The translations under genes were made by a program, and so were the position numbers. This document shows, one piece after another, positions 51,264 through 59,407 of a stretch of 64,000 nt of DNA. The stretch is taken from contig JAJRPM010000004.1 in the NCBI GenBank assembly GCA_024280775.1, positions 62,001 through 126,000 on the forward strand, given 5' to 3'. The notes under the pieces are model-generated. The model did no database searches. It was not told where the DNA came from and was given only the letters and a program-made list of their open reading frames with translations. This stretch comes from Candidatus Zixiibacteriota bacterium. GTDB lineage: Bacteria > Zixibacteria > MSB-5A5 > GN15 > JACZUZ01. Each line of letters begins with the position of its first letter. Position 1 is the stretch's first letter.

Positions 51264-52343
51264 TCAGCTTGCTATTATTGACCTCAAGGCGCCAAAAACA
51301 TCGTCAACTGAAATCTCTCGCATACAGCGCATATGCTCATCACCGTCCAAATGGCAGGTGTTCTTGACGCAATGAATGCAGTTCAATTCGGCTCTTTCTA
51401 TTACAGTTTTCTTTTCTGAAATCGGTGAAGTTTCAGTCGGGTTATCCGCTCCGCTAAGAACCACCAGCGGAACATCCACCAGCGCCGCTAAATGCGCTAA
51501 CCCCGAATCATTCCCGACAAAGGCGGTAGCGCATTCCAAAAGGGCCGCGGCGCCACGTATTCGCGCCACACCACAAAGGTTCACAACACCATCTCCCCCG
51601 TTGCCTGCATACTCACGCACTGCTTCACCGGCGTCATGGTCTTCCTTCGAGCCTATCAGCGCTACATGCATACCCAAATCAGCAACGATTCTCCCGGCGA
51701 GAGCGCCGTAATTCTCAACACCCCAACGACGTGACTCGGCCACCGCCTGAGGAGAAATAGCAACGAATGAGCGCTCATCGGAATCCGTATCAATAACCGA
51801 ACTGCGCTCCAGAATACCTTTGGCGGCGCTACGCTCAATATCACTGAAATAAATCTCCGGACGTTCAAATTTTACATCATTCACCCAATACGGATTCTTC
51901 CAGAATTTCCGCGCGGCAAAGCGCACCAAATTCTGATAACGCGCTGAACGGTGTATTGTGTTTTTCAACTCTGGCAAAGTAGCGCTGAGTGTCATACGCC
52001 GACCATTACCCCGAAATCCATAGGTATTTGTTACTTTTGCCATGCGGAATGCAGTGGCTGACGAAAGTGAATCAGTCAAGAGGATACCGATTTCGAAATC
52101 ATCACCGGAGTCGCGTAATACTTTGCGAGTTGCGCTTACGGATTTTACACCGTGGTGCGTCCCGTCACGAAGCGCCAGAACATTGTCAACCGAAGGATGA
52201 CGCTTGAAGAGCCCCGCTACAAATTCTGGCGCAATTACATTGATTTCCGAATCTTGAAACAAGTCGCGAAGCGCCCCTATAGCTGAGAGGGCCATGACAC
52301 TATCCCCAAGATGATTCGGACTTCTGACTATTAGTTTCGGCAT
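51264..52343 (-). CDS. GT9 heptosyltransferase-like protein
   Basis: A 359-residue family 9 glycosyltransferase, the type that adds heptose to LPS inner core from ADP-heptose on the inner membrane. Visible text: LIVRSPNHLGDSVMALSAI at the N-terminus, VAISPQAVAESRRWGVENYG and the donor-site FVGNDSGLAHLAALVDVPLV. WaaF/WaaC class fits best because heptose-activation genes are about 4 kb away. Cys residues near the C-terminus (NCIHCVKNTCHLDGDEHMRC) are also common in WaaF-like proteins. It is followed by the LpxL-like gene, 54 bases from this start. Confidence 0.92.
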   Translation of the reverse strand: MPKLIVRSPNHLGDSVMALSAIGALRDLFQDSEINVIAPEFVAGLFKRHPSVDNVLALRDGTHHGVKSVSATRKVLRDSGDDFEIGILLTDSLSSATAFRMAKVTNTYGFRGNGRRMTLSATLPELKNTIHRSARYQNLVRFAARKFWKNPYWVNDVKFERPEIYFSDIERSAAKGILERSSVIDTDSDERSFVAISPQAVAESRRWGVENYGALAGRIVADLGMHVALIGSKEDHDAGEAVREYAGNGGDGVVNLCGVARIRGAAALLECATAFVGNDSGLAHLAALVDVPLVVLSGADNPTETSPISEKKTVIERAELNCIHCVKNTCHLDGDEHMRCMREISVDDVFGALRSIIAS

Positions 52344-52397
52344 GTGCTGATTGTAATGTGTTGAATGCGGCGATGCAAATGTAATTGCGCGTTTGCG

Positions 52398-53297
52398 TCA
52401 CGACTTCGACGAAGATAACCCGGGCACAGGTTTCCAGCGACGATGGGTCCACATCCACATATCCGGATGCTTGCGTATCGCCTTCTCCAGCAGATTGAAA
52501 TACAATTGGGTGATTCGCTGGATTTCGTGTTCTTCGGTCTGATTCTTATCTGCATAAATCGGCTCTTCAAGCCAGCCTTCATGTTGCGCCGGGCCAACTC
52601 GAACTAGAAATACCGGCAGAAGTGACGCTCCGGTGCGATAGGCGAAAAGCGCCGGGCCTTTGTGTGCGGCTATCTTACGTCCGAAGAATGTCACCACTAC
52701 ATGACCAATCGCCGAGTGCTGATCTGGCACTACACCGATAAACTCGCCCCTGCGCAAAGCGGCAATCACTTTACGCGCCGATGAGCCGGTGTGAAAGATA
52801 TTAACCCCGACAGTGCGCCTTAGTTCGTTTAGGAGCCTATCGATATACAAATTCGACTGACGACCGGCGAGAAATGAAGTTGTATATCCATGCGCCGGCG
52901 GCCAGGCGCCGATTAGCTCCCAATTCCCAAAATGCGACGCCACAAACAAACAGCCCTTGCGACGAACCGACATCTCTTCAATAACCTCAGTCCCCGGAAC
53001 CTGAACCATCTTATCCACCAACTCCGGTGTGTACAAGGGAAAACGCGCCAGCTCTACAATAGTCCGCCCCACATTCTCAAATACCCTGTCAGCAATCCCT
53101 TCGCGCTCAGATTCAGAAAGCTCCGGCAGGGCATTAGCCAAATTCTCAAGAGCAATACCTCGCCGCGACTTAAGAACCCGCATAACAAACCGCCCCAGCC
53201 CCGCGCCAAAATCATACGCCTCCTGATCATCCAAAGTCCTAGCAAAATACGCCAGTATGCGTAGGATGGTGTATGAGATGTAGTGGGTTAGTTTCAT
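52398..53297 (-). CDS. LpxL/HtrB-like lipid A acyltransferase
   Basis: A 299-residue lysophospholipid-acyltransferase family protein, here most like those adding secondary acyl chains to lipid A. The catalytic H-x4-[DE] is H122-FGNW-E127 in FVASHFGNWELIGAW. Also GVVPDQHSAIGHVVVTFFG and the C-terminal HPDMWMWTHRRWKP, a signature of the LpxL/HtrB family. One N-terminal hydrophobic segment suggests membrane association. It lies 12 bases past the nuclease gene and directly before GT9 in transcription order. Confidence 0.93.
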   Translation of the reverse strand: MKLTHYISYTILRILAYFARTLDDQEAYDFGAGLGRFVMRVLKSRRGIALENLANALPELSESEREGIADRVFENVGRTIVELARFPLYTPELVDKMVQVPGTEVIEEMSVRRKGCLFVASHFGNWELIGAWPPAHGYTTSFLAGRQSNLYIDRLLNELRRTVGVNIFHTGSSARKVIAALRRGEFIGVVPDQHSAIGHVVVTFFGRKIAAHKGPALFAYRTGASLLPVFLVRVGPAQHEGWLEEPIYADKNQTEEHEIQRITQLYFNLLEKAIRKHPDMWMWTHRRWKPVPGLSSSKS

Positions 53298-53309
53298 GAT
53301 GTTAAGACA

Positions 53310-54563
53310 CTAATTTTGTCTTTTTGCCGAAACATTATTTTTGAGTTTTTTGAGCTCGTCACGTTTGTTCTTTCTACACTCCTCGGGTGTAAGCTGAGCT
53401 TTTGGTAATCTTTCAGCCTTTATGCACGCCTCCACAAAACGAATGTGAAAAGCAGGCAACTCTTTGAGGAGCAAACTAACATCGCTGGCATTTTCTAGAA
53501 AAAATATGGCAATGTCTCTTTCATTGTCGCCCTTTCCACCATTTCGAATCTCACCAAAATTCAATCCGCGACATACTGGTCCAGCTTCTATCTTCTTGGC
53601 TACTTCCCTATAACGCGTCAACCTCTCATTTTTCGCGACAACTAAACGCTCTTCGTCTTTCCCTTCTTCTTTTAAGGGCGCCCACTGTCTAAGGCATATG
53701 GAGGGCAAGTAATTGCCACTCTTTCTATCTTTGCGAACATCCATTCGATAATAAATCGTTTCAAGGATTTCCTTAGTCGCAATCATCCTACCTCGAAACA
53801 CATCTAACTGAGTCCATGGATCTCCGTAGCTAGTGCCACGCCGGAGAAAATTGCCAGCCTCTTGATTAGTAACACTTGAACCGCTTACACGCCGCAACTG
53901 CTTCACCAACTCCAACATGAAGCTGAATTGGCATTCAGCAGAAAACTCTTTAGTTGGCAATCTGTAAGCAAGGGCTTTCGATAGTGAGTTAAGGTACTCG
54001 TCGAGAGACTTTCTATAGTCAAGAAAGATTTCATTAGAACAGTTGAACCCATGTAGAAAATCAATGAGTTCTTTACCGTCAACCAGCAAATAGTTTGCCT
54101 CTGATGCCTCGTAGTCTTCAGGATACCAATAGTGGGTTTTCAAGTAAACACCGATTATTTCGTCCTCTTTGAGCTTATCCTTATCTATACTCCTGTAGTA
54201 TCTCTCTAGTTGATTCGAGTGATGACTCGTTCCTGTCTTGTCTTCAATAATGAATGAGACTATCCTATCAGCGACTTTCGCCCTGAAATAAACGTCAATA
54301 TGCTCACGCTGCCTCTCAGGACCGCTTAGCAATTCAATAGTCAACGAGTCTTGATCAACTTCTGGATGTTGTTTGTGATATAGCATCCTGATGAACTCAA
54401 CACCACACCTGTGCAATTCAGTGTCGTGACCATCATCACCAGCACCGCAACCAGCCCAAGCAATCAACCAACAAAGAAACGCATCCTGAGATAGTTCGCT
54501 TGTCGCATATTCGAAAAGATTCGGTCTACTCACTATAACTCCTTCACCCAAGTCCAATCGCAA
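53310..54563 (-). CDS. Orphan PD-(D/E)XK nuclease family protein
   Basis: A 417-residue protein resembling the PDDEXK_4 family of predicted restriction-like nucleases. The core is E/HIDVYFRAK (Asp about 90) followed by VSFIIEDKTGTSHHSNQLE (E107-D-K109), the expected D...ExK arrangement. An N-terminal FEYATSELSQDAFLCWLIAW helix is typical of that family. The C-terminal half (about 200-400) is of unknown fold and lysine-rich. No methylase or specificity gene is adjacent. It lies between an SDR and lpxL-like gene, with gaps of only 12 bases, and looks like an inserted accessory gene. Confidence 0.82.
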   Translation of the reverse strand: MRLDLGEGVIVSRPNLFEYATSELSQDAFLCWLIAWAGCGAGDDGHDTELHRCGVEFIRMLYHKQHPEVDQDSLTIELLSGPERQREHIDVYFRAKVADRIVSFIIEDKTGTSHHSNQLERYYRSIDKDKLKEDEIIGVYLKTHYWYPEDYEASEANYLLVDGKELIDFLHGFNCSNEIFLDYRKSLDEYLNSLSKALAYRLPTKEFSAECQFSFMLELVKQLRRVSGSSVTNQEAGNFLRRGTSYGDPWTQLDVFRGRMIATKEILETIYYRMDVRKDRKSGNYLPSICLRQWAPLKEEGKDEERLVVAKNERLTRYREVAKKIEAGPVCRGLNFGEIRNGGKGDNERDIAIFFLENASDVSLLLKELPAFHIRFVEACIKAERLPKAQLTPEECRKNKRDELKKLKNNVSAKRQN

Positions 54564-54575
54564 TTGTCAATCACT

Positions 54576-55451
54576 TCAGGACCGACTAACCCCGTCCAAC
54601 GCCTCAATACCCAACTCTGCAAGAACCGCTTTTCGGATTGGCTCGGTGGCGTCATTTAACTTCTGCATTCCGAAATCCAAGCCAACTATTGTTCGCAAGG
54701 GTCTTTGGCCTGCCGGTGTGTCGATTAGCTTTTCAAATGCTTTGACTATATCCATCGGGTCAGTAGGCGCATTTTCGTCCTCAAAAGCGCTCTGAACATT
54801 CTGCCCGAACCCTTCGTTGAATTCACCCACATGGCTATATTCGGCGTTCAGCTCCTGATTCTCACCCTGCACTACATTAGCAAAGAAACCTGTCGAGAAA
54901 GGACCGGGTTCAACCAGAACAACATCAATCCCCAACGGCCCCAATTCATAGCGCATAGCCTCACTCAATCCCTCTAGCGCCCACTTGCTACAATAGTAAA
55001 TTCCAAATCCTGGTGTAGCTAACCGACCGGCAATCGAACTAACCTGAATAATCAAACCCGAACGTTGTGAGCGCATACCCGGAAGAACCGCCTTTGCTAC
55101 ACGCAAGGTACCTGTGACATTGACATCCATCTGCGCCTGAAACTCCGGAATACTGAAAGCCTCAACCGGCCCGCCATACCCCACACCCGCATTATTGATA
55201 AGCACATCAACTGTCGGCGCCTGTGCGGCAGCTTTTTTGACACTCTCATCGGAAGTGACATCAAGCTCTAAAACTTCCAGTTTCAACCCGCCAGACTTTG
55301 CAAAGTCTCTTAGCTCAGCGGCGGCAGATTTGTTCTTGCCCTCGAGGCCTCGCATCGTTGCATAGACCGTATGTCCACCCTGAGCCAAATACTTCGCCGC
55401 ATCAAATCCAAAGCCATTACTACATCCTGTGATTAAGATCTTCTTACCCAT
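54576..55451 (-). CDS. Short-chain dehydrogenase/reductase
   Basis: A 291-residue classical SDR. It has the dinucleotide motif TGCSNGFGFD (residues 9-17), NNAGVGYG (about 86-93), catalytic Ser139, and Y152-xxx-K156 in YYCSKWALEGLSEAMRYEL. The C-terminal part beyond 195 is longer than usual. The substrate is unknown. It is 48 bases from the membrane protease gene start-to-stop and 12 bases before the nuclease gene, all on one strand. Confidence 0.92.
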   Translation of the reverse strand: MGKKILITGCSNGFGFDAAKYLAQGGHTVYATMRGLEGKNKSAAAELRDFAKSGGLKLEVLELDVTSDESVKKAAAQAPTVDVLINNAGVGYGGPVEAFSIPEFQAQMDVNVTGTLRVAKAVLPGMRSQRSGLIIQVSSIAGRLATPGFGIYYCSKWALEGLSEAMRYELGPLGIDVVLVEPGPFSTGFFANVVQGENQELNAEYSHVGEFNEGFGQNVQSAFEDENAPTDPMDIVKAFEKLIDTPAGQRPLRTIVGLDFGMQKLNDATEPIRKAVLAELGIEALDGVSRS

Positions 55452-55499
55452 ATTACTCTCCAGTAATCATATATGTCATGTTCGTTTCTATGTACTAAA

Positions 55500-56480
55500 T
55501 CACTCATCCTGTTTCCAGGGCTCGTCATCATCAATTTTCTCAGGATTATCAGGATCACCATAATCAAAGTCCGTCGATTGATAGCGCTCTTCTTCTTCCC
55601 ATTGGGCGTAGCGCTTCTTACGGTTTAGCATCGCGCGCACAAAGCCAATTACCACCACCAACGCCAGCGCTCCCCAAAACAGACTTGAACCCATCACAAT
55701 TCCCATCAATGTTTGATTGTCTCTAATATCCGCAAACGCCTCTACCTCAAACTGCACTTCACTAAGCCCAAAGGCGTTTTGCATTGCGGAGTCTATGCTC
55801 AATCCTTGCTTCAGACCAGCAAGAACATCGCGCATCCCCTCTGCGCCATAATACTCAAAGAAATACCTGACCGCCATATACGATTCCGCATAGGCCACCT
55901 GAGCCTGTGACTCAGAAAATGAATTCAAAGATTCAATCTCCGCCAGCGAAATCAAGTTTCCCCGCGCCGCCGCCATAGACAGACTCAAAAAGCTCTCATA
56001 ATTCCACTCCCCGGCAAAGTACATAGCGAGCCCCTCATCAAGCCATCGCGGAGCCCGGCCCCCACTGCGCGCATGGGTCTGTAAATGAGCGAATTCATGC
56101 GCCGCGAGAGTCGCCAGAGTTTTCTTGGAGCGCTTGAGATGTAGCGATTTTAACACTATTCGATTCAGTTGCGGAATAGCCACTGCGGCGCCCCAATGCG
56201 GAAACACTCCTCGAACCAGTGAATCGAATTGCGGCTCACTCCCTACAACATACAAATCATAGCTGTCGGTATTTGCCGCGCCCAGGAGCGAGTCCGAAAG
56301 CTCTCTAGCCAGGAGAATTCTCGCATTGATTGCCTCATACTTCTCTAGATTATTGGCATGATACATGCCACCCGGAAGCGGCTTACTCACCGGCCACAAT
56401 GATTCGCTATCATTGGCGAGCGCTAGACTCGAAAGTATCCCAAGTATAAGAATAACCGCCACTGTTCTGAACATCCCCAT
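55500..56480 (-). CDS. Membrane-anchored gluzincin (peptidase MA-like)
   Basis: A 326-residue metalloprotease-like protein. An N-terminal signal (residues 5-22) is followed by an exported domain with H128-E-F-A-H132 and, 17 residues on, E149 in WLDEGLAMYFAGEW, the HExxH...E set of peptidase MA-type gluzincins. A transmembrane segment near 260-283 (GSSLFWGALALVVVIGFVRA) and a charged, acidic cytosolic tail follow. The active domain therefore faces the periplasm. The gene heads the block running down to lpxL-like and GT9. Confidence 0.85.
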   Translation of the reverse strand: MGMFRTVAVILILGILSSLALANDSESLWPVSKPLPGGMYHANNLEKYEAINARILLARELSDSLLGAANTDSYDLYVVGSEPQFDSLVRGVFPHWGAAVAIPQLNRIVLKSLHLKRSKKTLATLAAHEFAHLQTHARSGGRAPRWLDEGLAMYFAGEWNYESFLSLSMAAARGNLISLAEIESLNSFSESQAQVAYAESYMAVRYFFEYYGAEGMRDVLAGLKQGLSIDSAMQNAFGLSEVQFEVEAFADIRDNQTLMGIVMGSSLFWGALALVVVIGFVRAMLNRKKRYAQWEEEERYQSTDFDYGDPDNPEKIDDDEPWKQDE

Positions 56481-56557
56481 CTGCTAATGATACACACTTT
56501 CACGCCGCTAGCACAATACAATCGACTAATTCAATTGGAAGCCCCGGCGCAGGGCGG

Positions 56558-56617
56558 GATGTCATGCTCGATGTCGTGCGCGATGTCATGTGCGATGTCG
56601 TGCGCGATGTTTTACGT
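56558..56617. repeat. 12-bp tandem array, five units
   Basis: Units GATGTCATGCTC, GATGTCGTGCGC, GATGTCATGTGC, GATGTCGTGCGC and GATGTTTTACGT. Units 2 and 4 are identical and units 1 and 3 nearly so, which implies a 24-base higher-order unit. It lies between the divergent protease and NtrC-type regulator genes. Confidence 0.9.
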
Positions 56618-56709
56618 GAAACAGTCGCAGACAAAGGAAGCAATTGAGCAACCGTTTTCGTCTATGACAGAGATTGCATATCCCTTGTTTCACAATGGAC
56701 ACACGCTAG

Positions 56710-56846
56710 TGTCACTAAACTCATAACACAGTGACATTGTTCAACATTTACCACCACAAAACGCTATTCCTCTATGGAGAACTTCCGATACGATATGGTA
56801 GAGACACCTCTTAAGTCAAAACAATATGAGAGGCAATGTCACTAAA
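56710..56846. promoter_or_regulatory. TGTCACT motifs, possible operators
   Basis: TGTCACT (56710-56716) and AGTGACA (56730-56736) form a 7-base dyad with a 13-base spacer. TGTCACTAAA recurs directly at 56837-56846, and CAATGTCACT (56834-56843) is the inverse of the AGTGACATTG at 56730-56739. They lie 230-370 bases upstream of the NtrC-type regulator gene. Confidence 0.4.
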
Positions 56847-57075
56847 ATATGTACGACTTGACGCGATAAGGATACTTACCGGCAAGATGCCAGCGTCAAG
56901 TCTTTTCCCCTGCCAGCGATAGGACCCCCGGCGGGACAAATAGAACCTTTCATTACAGATTTCTCTTCGATTTTCGCGACAGGATACACCGCAAGCATCC
57001 ACGTGACTTTCACAGGGGACAAAGTCAGAGTAAACATCAGGACGTAAACAACGGGAAACATACAGGAAAGACACT

Positions 57076-58449
57076 ATGTCATCAGTTCTCATCATAGACG
57101 ATAAAGAATCAATGCGCTCAATGCTCTCCCAGACACTTTCTGCCGAGGGCTATGAAGTAGCCACCGCTCCCAGCGGCCCGGCAGGGCTAAGTTTGGCGCG
57201 AGAGCAAGGCTTCGACATTGTATTGACAGACTTAAAAATGCCGGATATGGACGGCCTGGACGTCCTGCGTTCGGTAAAAGAAATAGACGTTGACACAGCC
57301 GTAATTGTTATGACAGCTTATGGCACTGTCGAGCATGCAGTCGAAGCAATGCGCCAGGGGGCCTACGACTTTATCTCCAAGCCCTTCCAAAGTGACCACC
57401 TGACTGTCCTGGTGCAAAAAGCTCTGGAGAACAAACGCCTGCAAGCAGAGAACTCATTGCTTCGCGAAGAACTCTCACACAATCTTGGCTTTAGCGACAT
57501 CATTGGTACAAACGAAAAAATGAAAGAGGTATCGCGACTCATTCGCAAAGTCGCAAACTCTGACACATCAGTGCTAATAACCGGTGAATCCGGCGTCGGT
57601 AAAGAGCTATTCGCCCGTGCGGTACACTCACTTTCCCCCCGGCGTGACAAACCATATGTTACAATTAACTGTGCCGCAATCCCGCGGGAATTGCTGGAAA
57701 ACGAACTATTCGGCTCAGAGCGCGGAGCTTACACTGGCGCAGTTGCACGCAAAATCGGCAAATTTGAAATCGCTGATTCGGGCACAATTTTCCTTGACGA
57801 AATCGGCGATATGGAATTGCCATTGCAGGCAAAACTACTGCGGGCTTTGCAGGAGCGCACTATCGAGCGCCTTGGCGGCTCCAAACCAATCCATGTTAAC
57901 GTTCGAGTGGTGGCCGCCACAAACTGCAACTTAACCGAGCTGATTGCCAAGAAACAATTCCGTGAGGACTTATTCTATCGACTCTCCGTCTTCCCGATTC
58001 AAATCCCGGCGCTACGGGAGCGCCTTGACGATATTCCGGCTCTCTCCGACTATTTTCTCGAGAAATACTGTCGTGATATGAACAAGGTTCCGAAATCCTT
58101 CTCTAAAGACGCCATGTCTCTCCTGGGGAAATATCATTGGCCAGGAAATGTTCGCGAGTTGCAAAATACAATCGAGCGCGCAGTAATTCTAGCTGAGGGA
58201 AAGAAAGTCACACCGGATCATTTGGCGATAAGGCTTCAGCGGACCGAAGAGATTCAAATGCGCGAGGGCGCCGGGCTAAAAGAAATCGCCGCCCATGCGC
58301 AAATGGTCACCGAACGCGGGGCTATTATTCGTGTCCTCAAACAAGTTAGAGGCAACAAGCGCAAATGCGCCAAAGCCCTAAAAATCGACTACACTACTCT
58401 CTTTGACAAAATCAAGAAGTACAGCATAGCGCCCGAAGAGATGTTGTAA
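57076..58449 (+). CDS. Sigma-54-dependent response regulator (NtrC family)
   Basis: A 457-residue activator. The receiver domain has the acidic pair D8-D9 and phospho-acceptor D52 in DIVLTDLKMPDMDG. The AAA+ domain has Walker A GESGVGKE (170-177), the sigma-54-contacting GAYTGA loop (217-222) and Walker B GTIFLDEIGD. A C-terminal Fis-type helix-turn-helix (AIIRVLKQVRGNKRKCAKALK) follows. All functional motifs are intact. No sensor kinase is adjacent, so it is an orphan regulator. A perfect sigma-54 promoter at 22159 in this window shows the system is in use, but a link between the two is only possible, not shown. Confidence 0.95.
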   Translation: MSSVLIIDDKESMRSMLSQTLSAEGYEVATAPSGPAGLSLAREQGFDIVLTDLKMPDMDGLDVLRSVKEIDVDTAVIVMTAYGTVEHAVEAMRQGAYDFISKPFQSDHLTVLVQKALENKRLQAENSLLREELSHNLGFSDIIGTNEKMKEVSRLIRKVANSDTSVLITGESGVGKELFARAVHSLSPRRDKPYVTINCAAIPRELLENELFGSERGAYTGAVARKIGKFEIADSGTIFLDEIGDMELPLQAKLLRALQERTIERLGGSKPIHVNVRVVAATNCNLTELIAKKQFREDLFYRLSVFPIQIPALRERLDDIPALSDYFLEKYCRDMNKVPKSFSKDAMSLLGKYHWPGNVRELQNTIERAVILAEGKKVTPDHLAIRLQRTEEIQMREGAGLKEIAAHAQMVTERGAIIRVLKQVRGNKRKCAKALKIDYTTLFDKIKKYSIAPEEML

Positions 58450-58821
58450 AAAAACAAACACCAAATAGCGCCTGAATGTGGGCGCTTGACTAAATACAAG
58501 TTTTCCAGCATCTTTCTCCCTAATGGGCGGATCTGCTCCCGGGACGATTCAACAACTACGACTCCGCCTGTCAAGTTATTTACTGGGCTTATGCTTTAAC
58601 AATAGCATAGTAAGCCTGCGGAAGGAGCAATCTTCAATCAATCTCACAGAAATAGCATTCGTCAAAATGGCGCCTCCTCTATTGCGCTTTCTGCCAGCAA
58701 TGGCATAAACGCCAACTCAAACGGAACAATCTCAATAAGCGCCGCTGTATCCTCAAAGGTTCTACTGCTAAACCAAAATTACGAACCTCTAACTCTCTGC
58801 ACTGCCAAACGCGCAATCGTC

Positions 58822-59271
58822 ATGGTCTTCTCTGGCAAGGTTGAAATCGTCGAGAAACATGAAACTCTCGCATTACGAACAATTGACCGCGCTTACCAAC
58901 TCCCCACTGTAGTTCGCTTGGATAGATACATCAAATCTCCTCGCCGTAAGGTTTTGCTAAACCGACGAAATCTGTTGCAACGTGACAATCACCGGTGCCA
59001 GTATTGTGGCAAACCAGAGAACGCCTGCGGAAAACTCGGCCTCACTATTGACCACATCAAACCCAAACGCTCCGGCGGCGGCTACACCTGGGAAAACCTG
59101 GTTTGCGCCTGCGTCTCTTGTAATAGCAAGAAGGGCCATCGCACTCCCGAACAAGCCAATATGAAACTACTACGCAAACCCAGGCGTCCCAGCAGAATCA
59201 CCTTCATTCGACAATCCGCTTCCAATGCCGCCGCCCATTCTTCCTGGCGCCCGTATTTGTTTATGGATTAG
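58822..59271 (+). CDS. HNH endonuclease domain protein, 5' end unclear
   Basis: At least 149 residues. The HNH/zinc core reads RDNHRCQYCGKPENACGKLG, LTIDHIKPKRSGGG, WENLVCACVSCNSKKGHR, with two CxxC pairs and the catalytic His in DHI. This class usually begins MxVLVLNxNYEPL. Here the in-frame codons before the ATG at 58822 spell VLLLNQNYEPLTLCTAKRAI, so the true protein starts upstream. The frame is open back to 58603 but contains no ATG, GTG or TTG. A CTG at 58765, 5 bases after AAAGG, is a candidate. Possibly a degraded 5' end or sequence error. Role (DNA repair or mobile-element remnant) unknown. Confidence 0.85.
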   Translation: MVFSGKVEIVEKHETLALRTIDRAYQLPTVVRLDRYIKSPRRKVLLNRRNLLQRDNHRCQYCGKPENACGKLGLTIDHIKPKRSGGGYTWENLVCACVSCNSKKGHRTPEQANMKLLRKPRRPSRITFIRQSASNAAAHSSWRPYLFMD

Positions 59272-59314
59272 TTTCGCGACACTGCACTCCCTAACTAAGA
59301 AAACACAATCCAAC

Positions 59315-59352
59315 AAAAAAAAGGAGGCAAGAGGATAAATCCTCTTGCCTCC
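59315..59352 (-). terminator. Rho-independent terminator of the giant dockerin protein gene
   Basis: A perfect 14-base stem (59323-59336 with 59339-59352) with a 2-base central loop, followed on the minus strand by eight T residues (59322-59315). It lies about 55 bases past the stop at 59408. Confidence 0.95.
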
Positions 59353-59407
59353 CGCTTTGTTAGCGTATGAAAATCACACGCTAGTCAATTGCGTTTTTGC
59401 TCACGTA

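Larger units (their letters stand above)
56481..57075. other. Divergent intergenic region with tandem repeats and dyads
   Basis: About 595 bases. It contains a 12-base repeat array (56558-56617), an inverted repeat GTGAAAC/GTTTCAC (56616-56622 and 56687-56693) and three TGTCACT motifs (56710-56736 and 56837). A short open frame at 56487-56726 merely reads through the repeat array (MSCA units) and is not called. Confidence 0.6.

Noticed and set aside
56487-56726. 79-codon plus-strand open frame with MSCA repeats
   Set aside because: The repeats reflect a 12-bp DNA array that is open in frame by arithmetic. No ribosome site or domain supports translation.
58523-58708. 61-codon plus-strand open frame before the HNH gene
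   Set aside because: No ribosome site or family resemblance. The overlapping frame that continues into HNH sequence is the better candidate.
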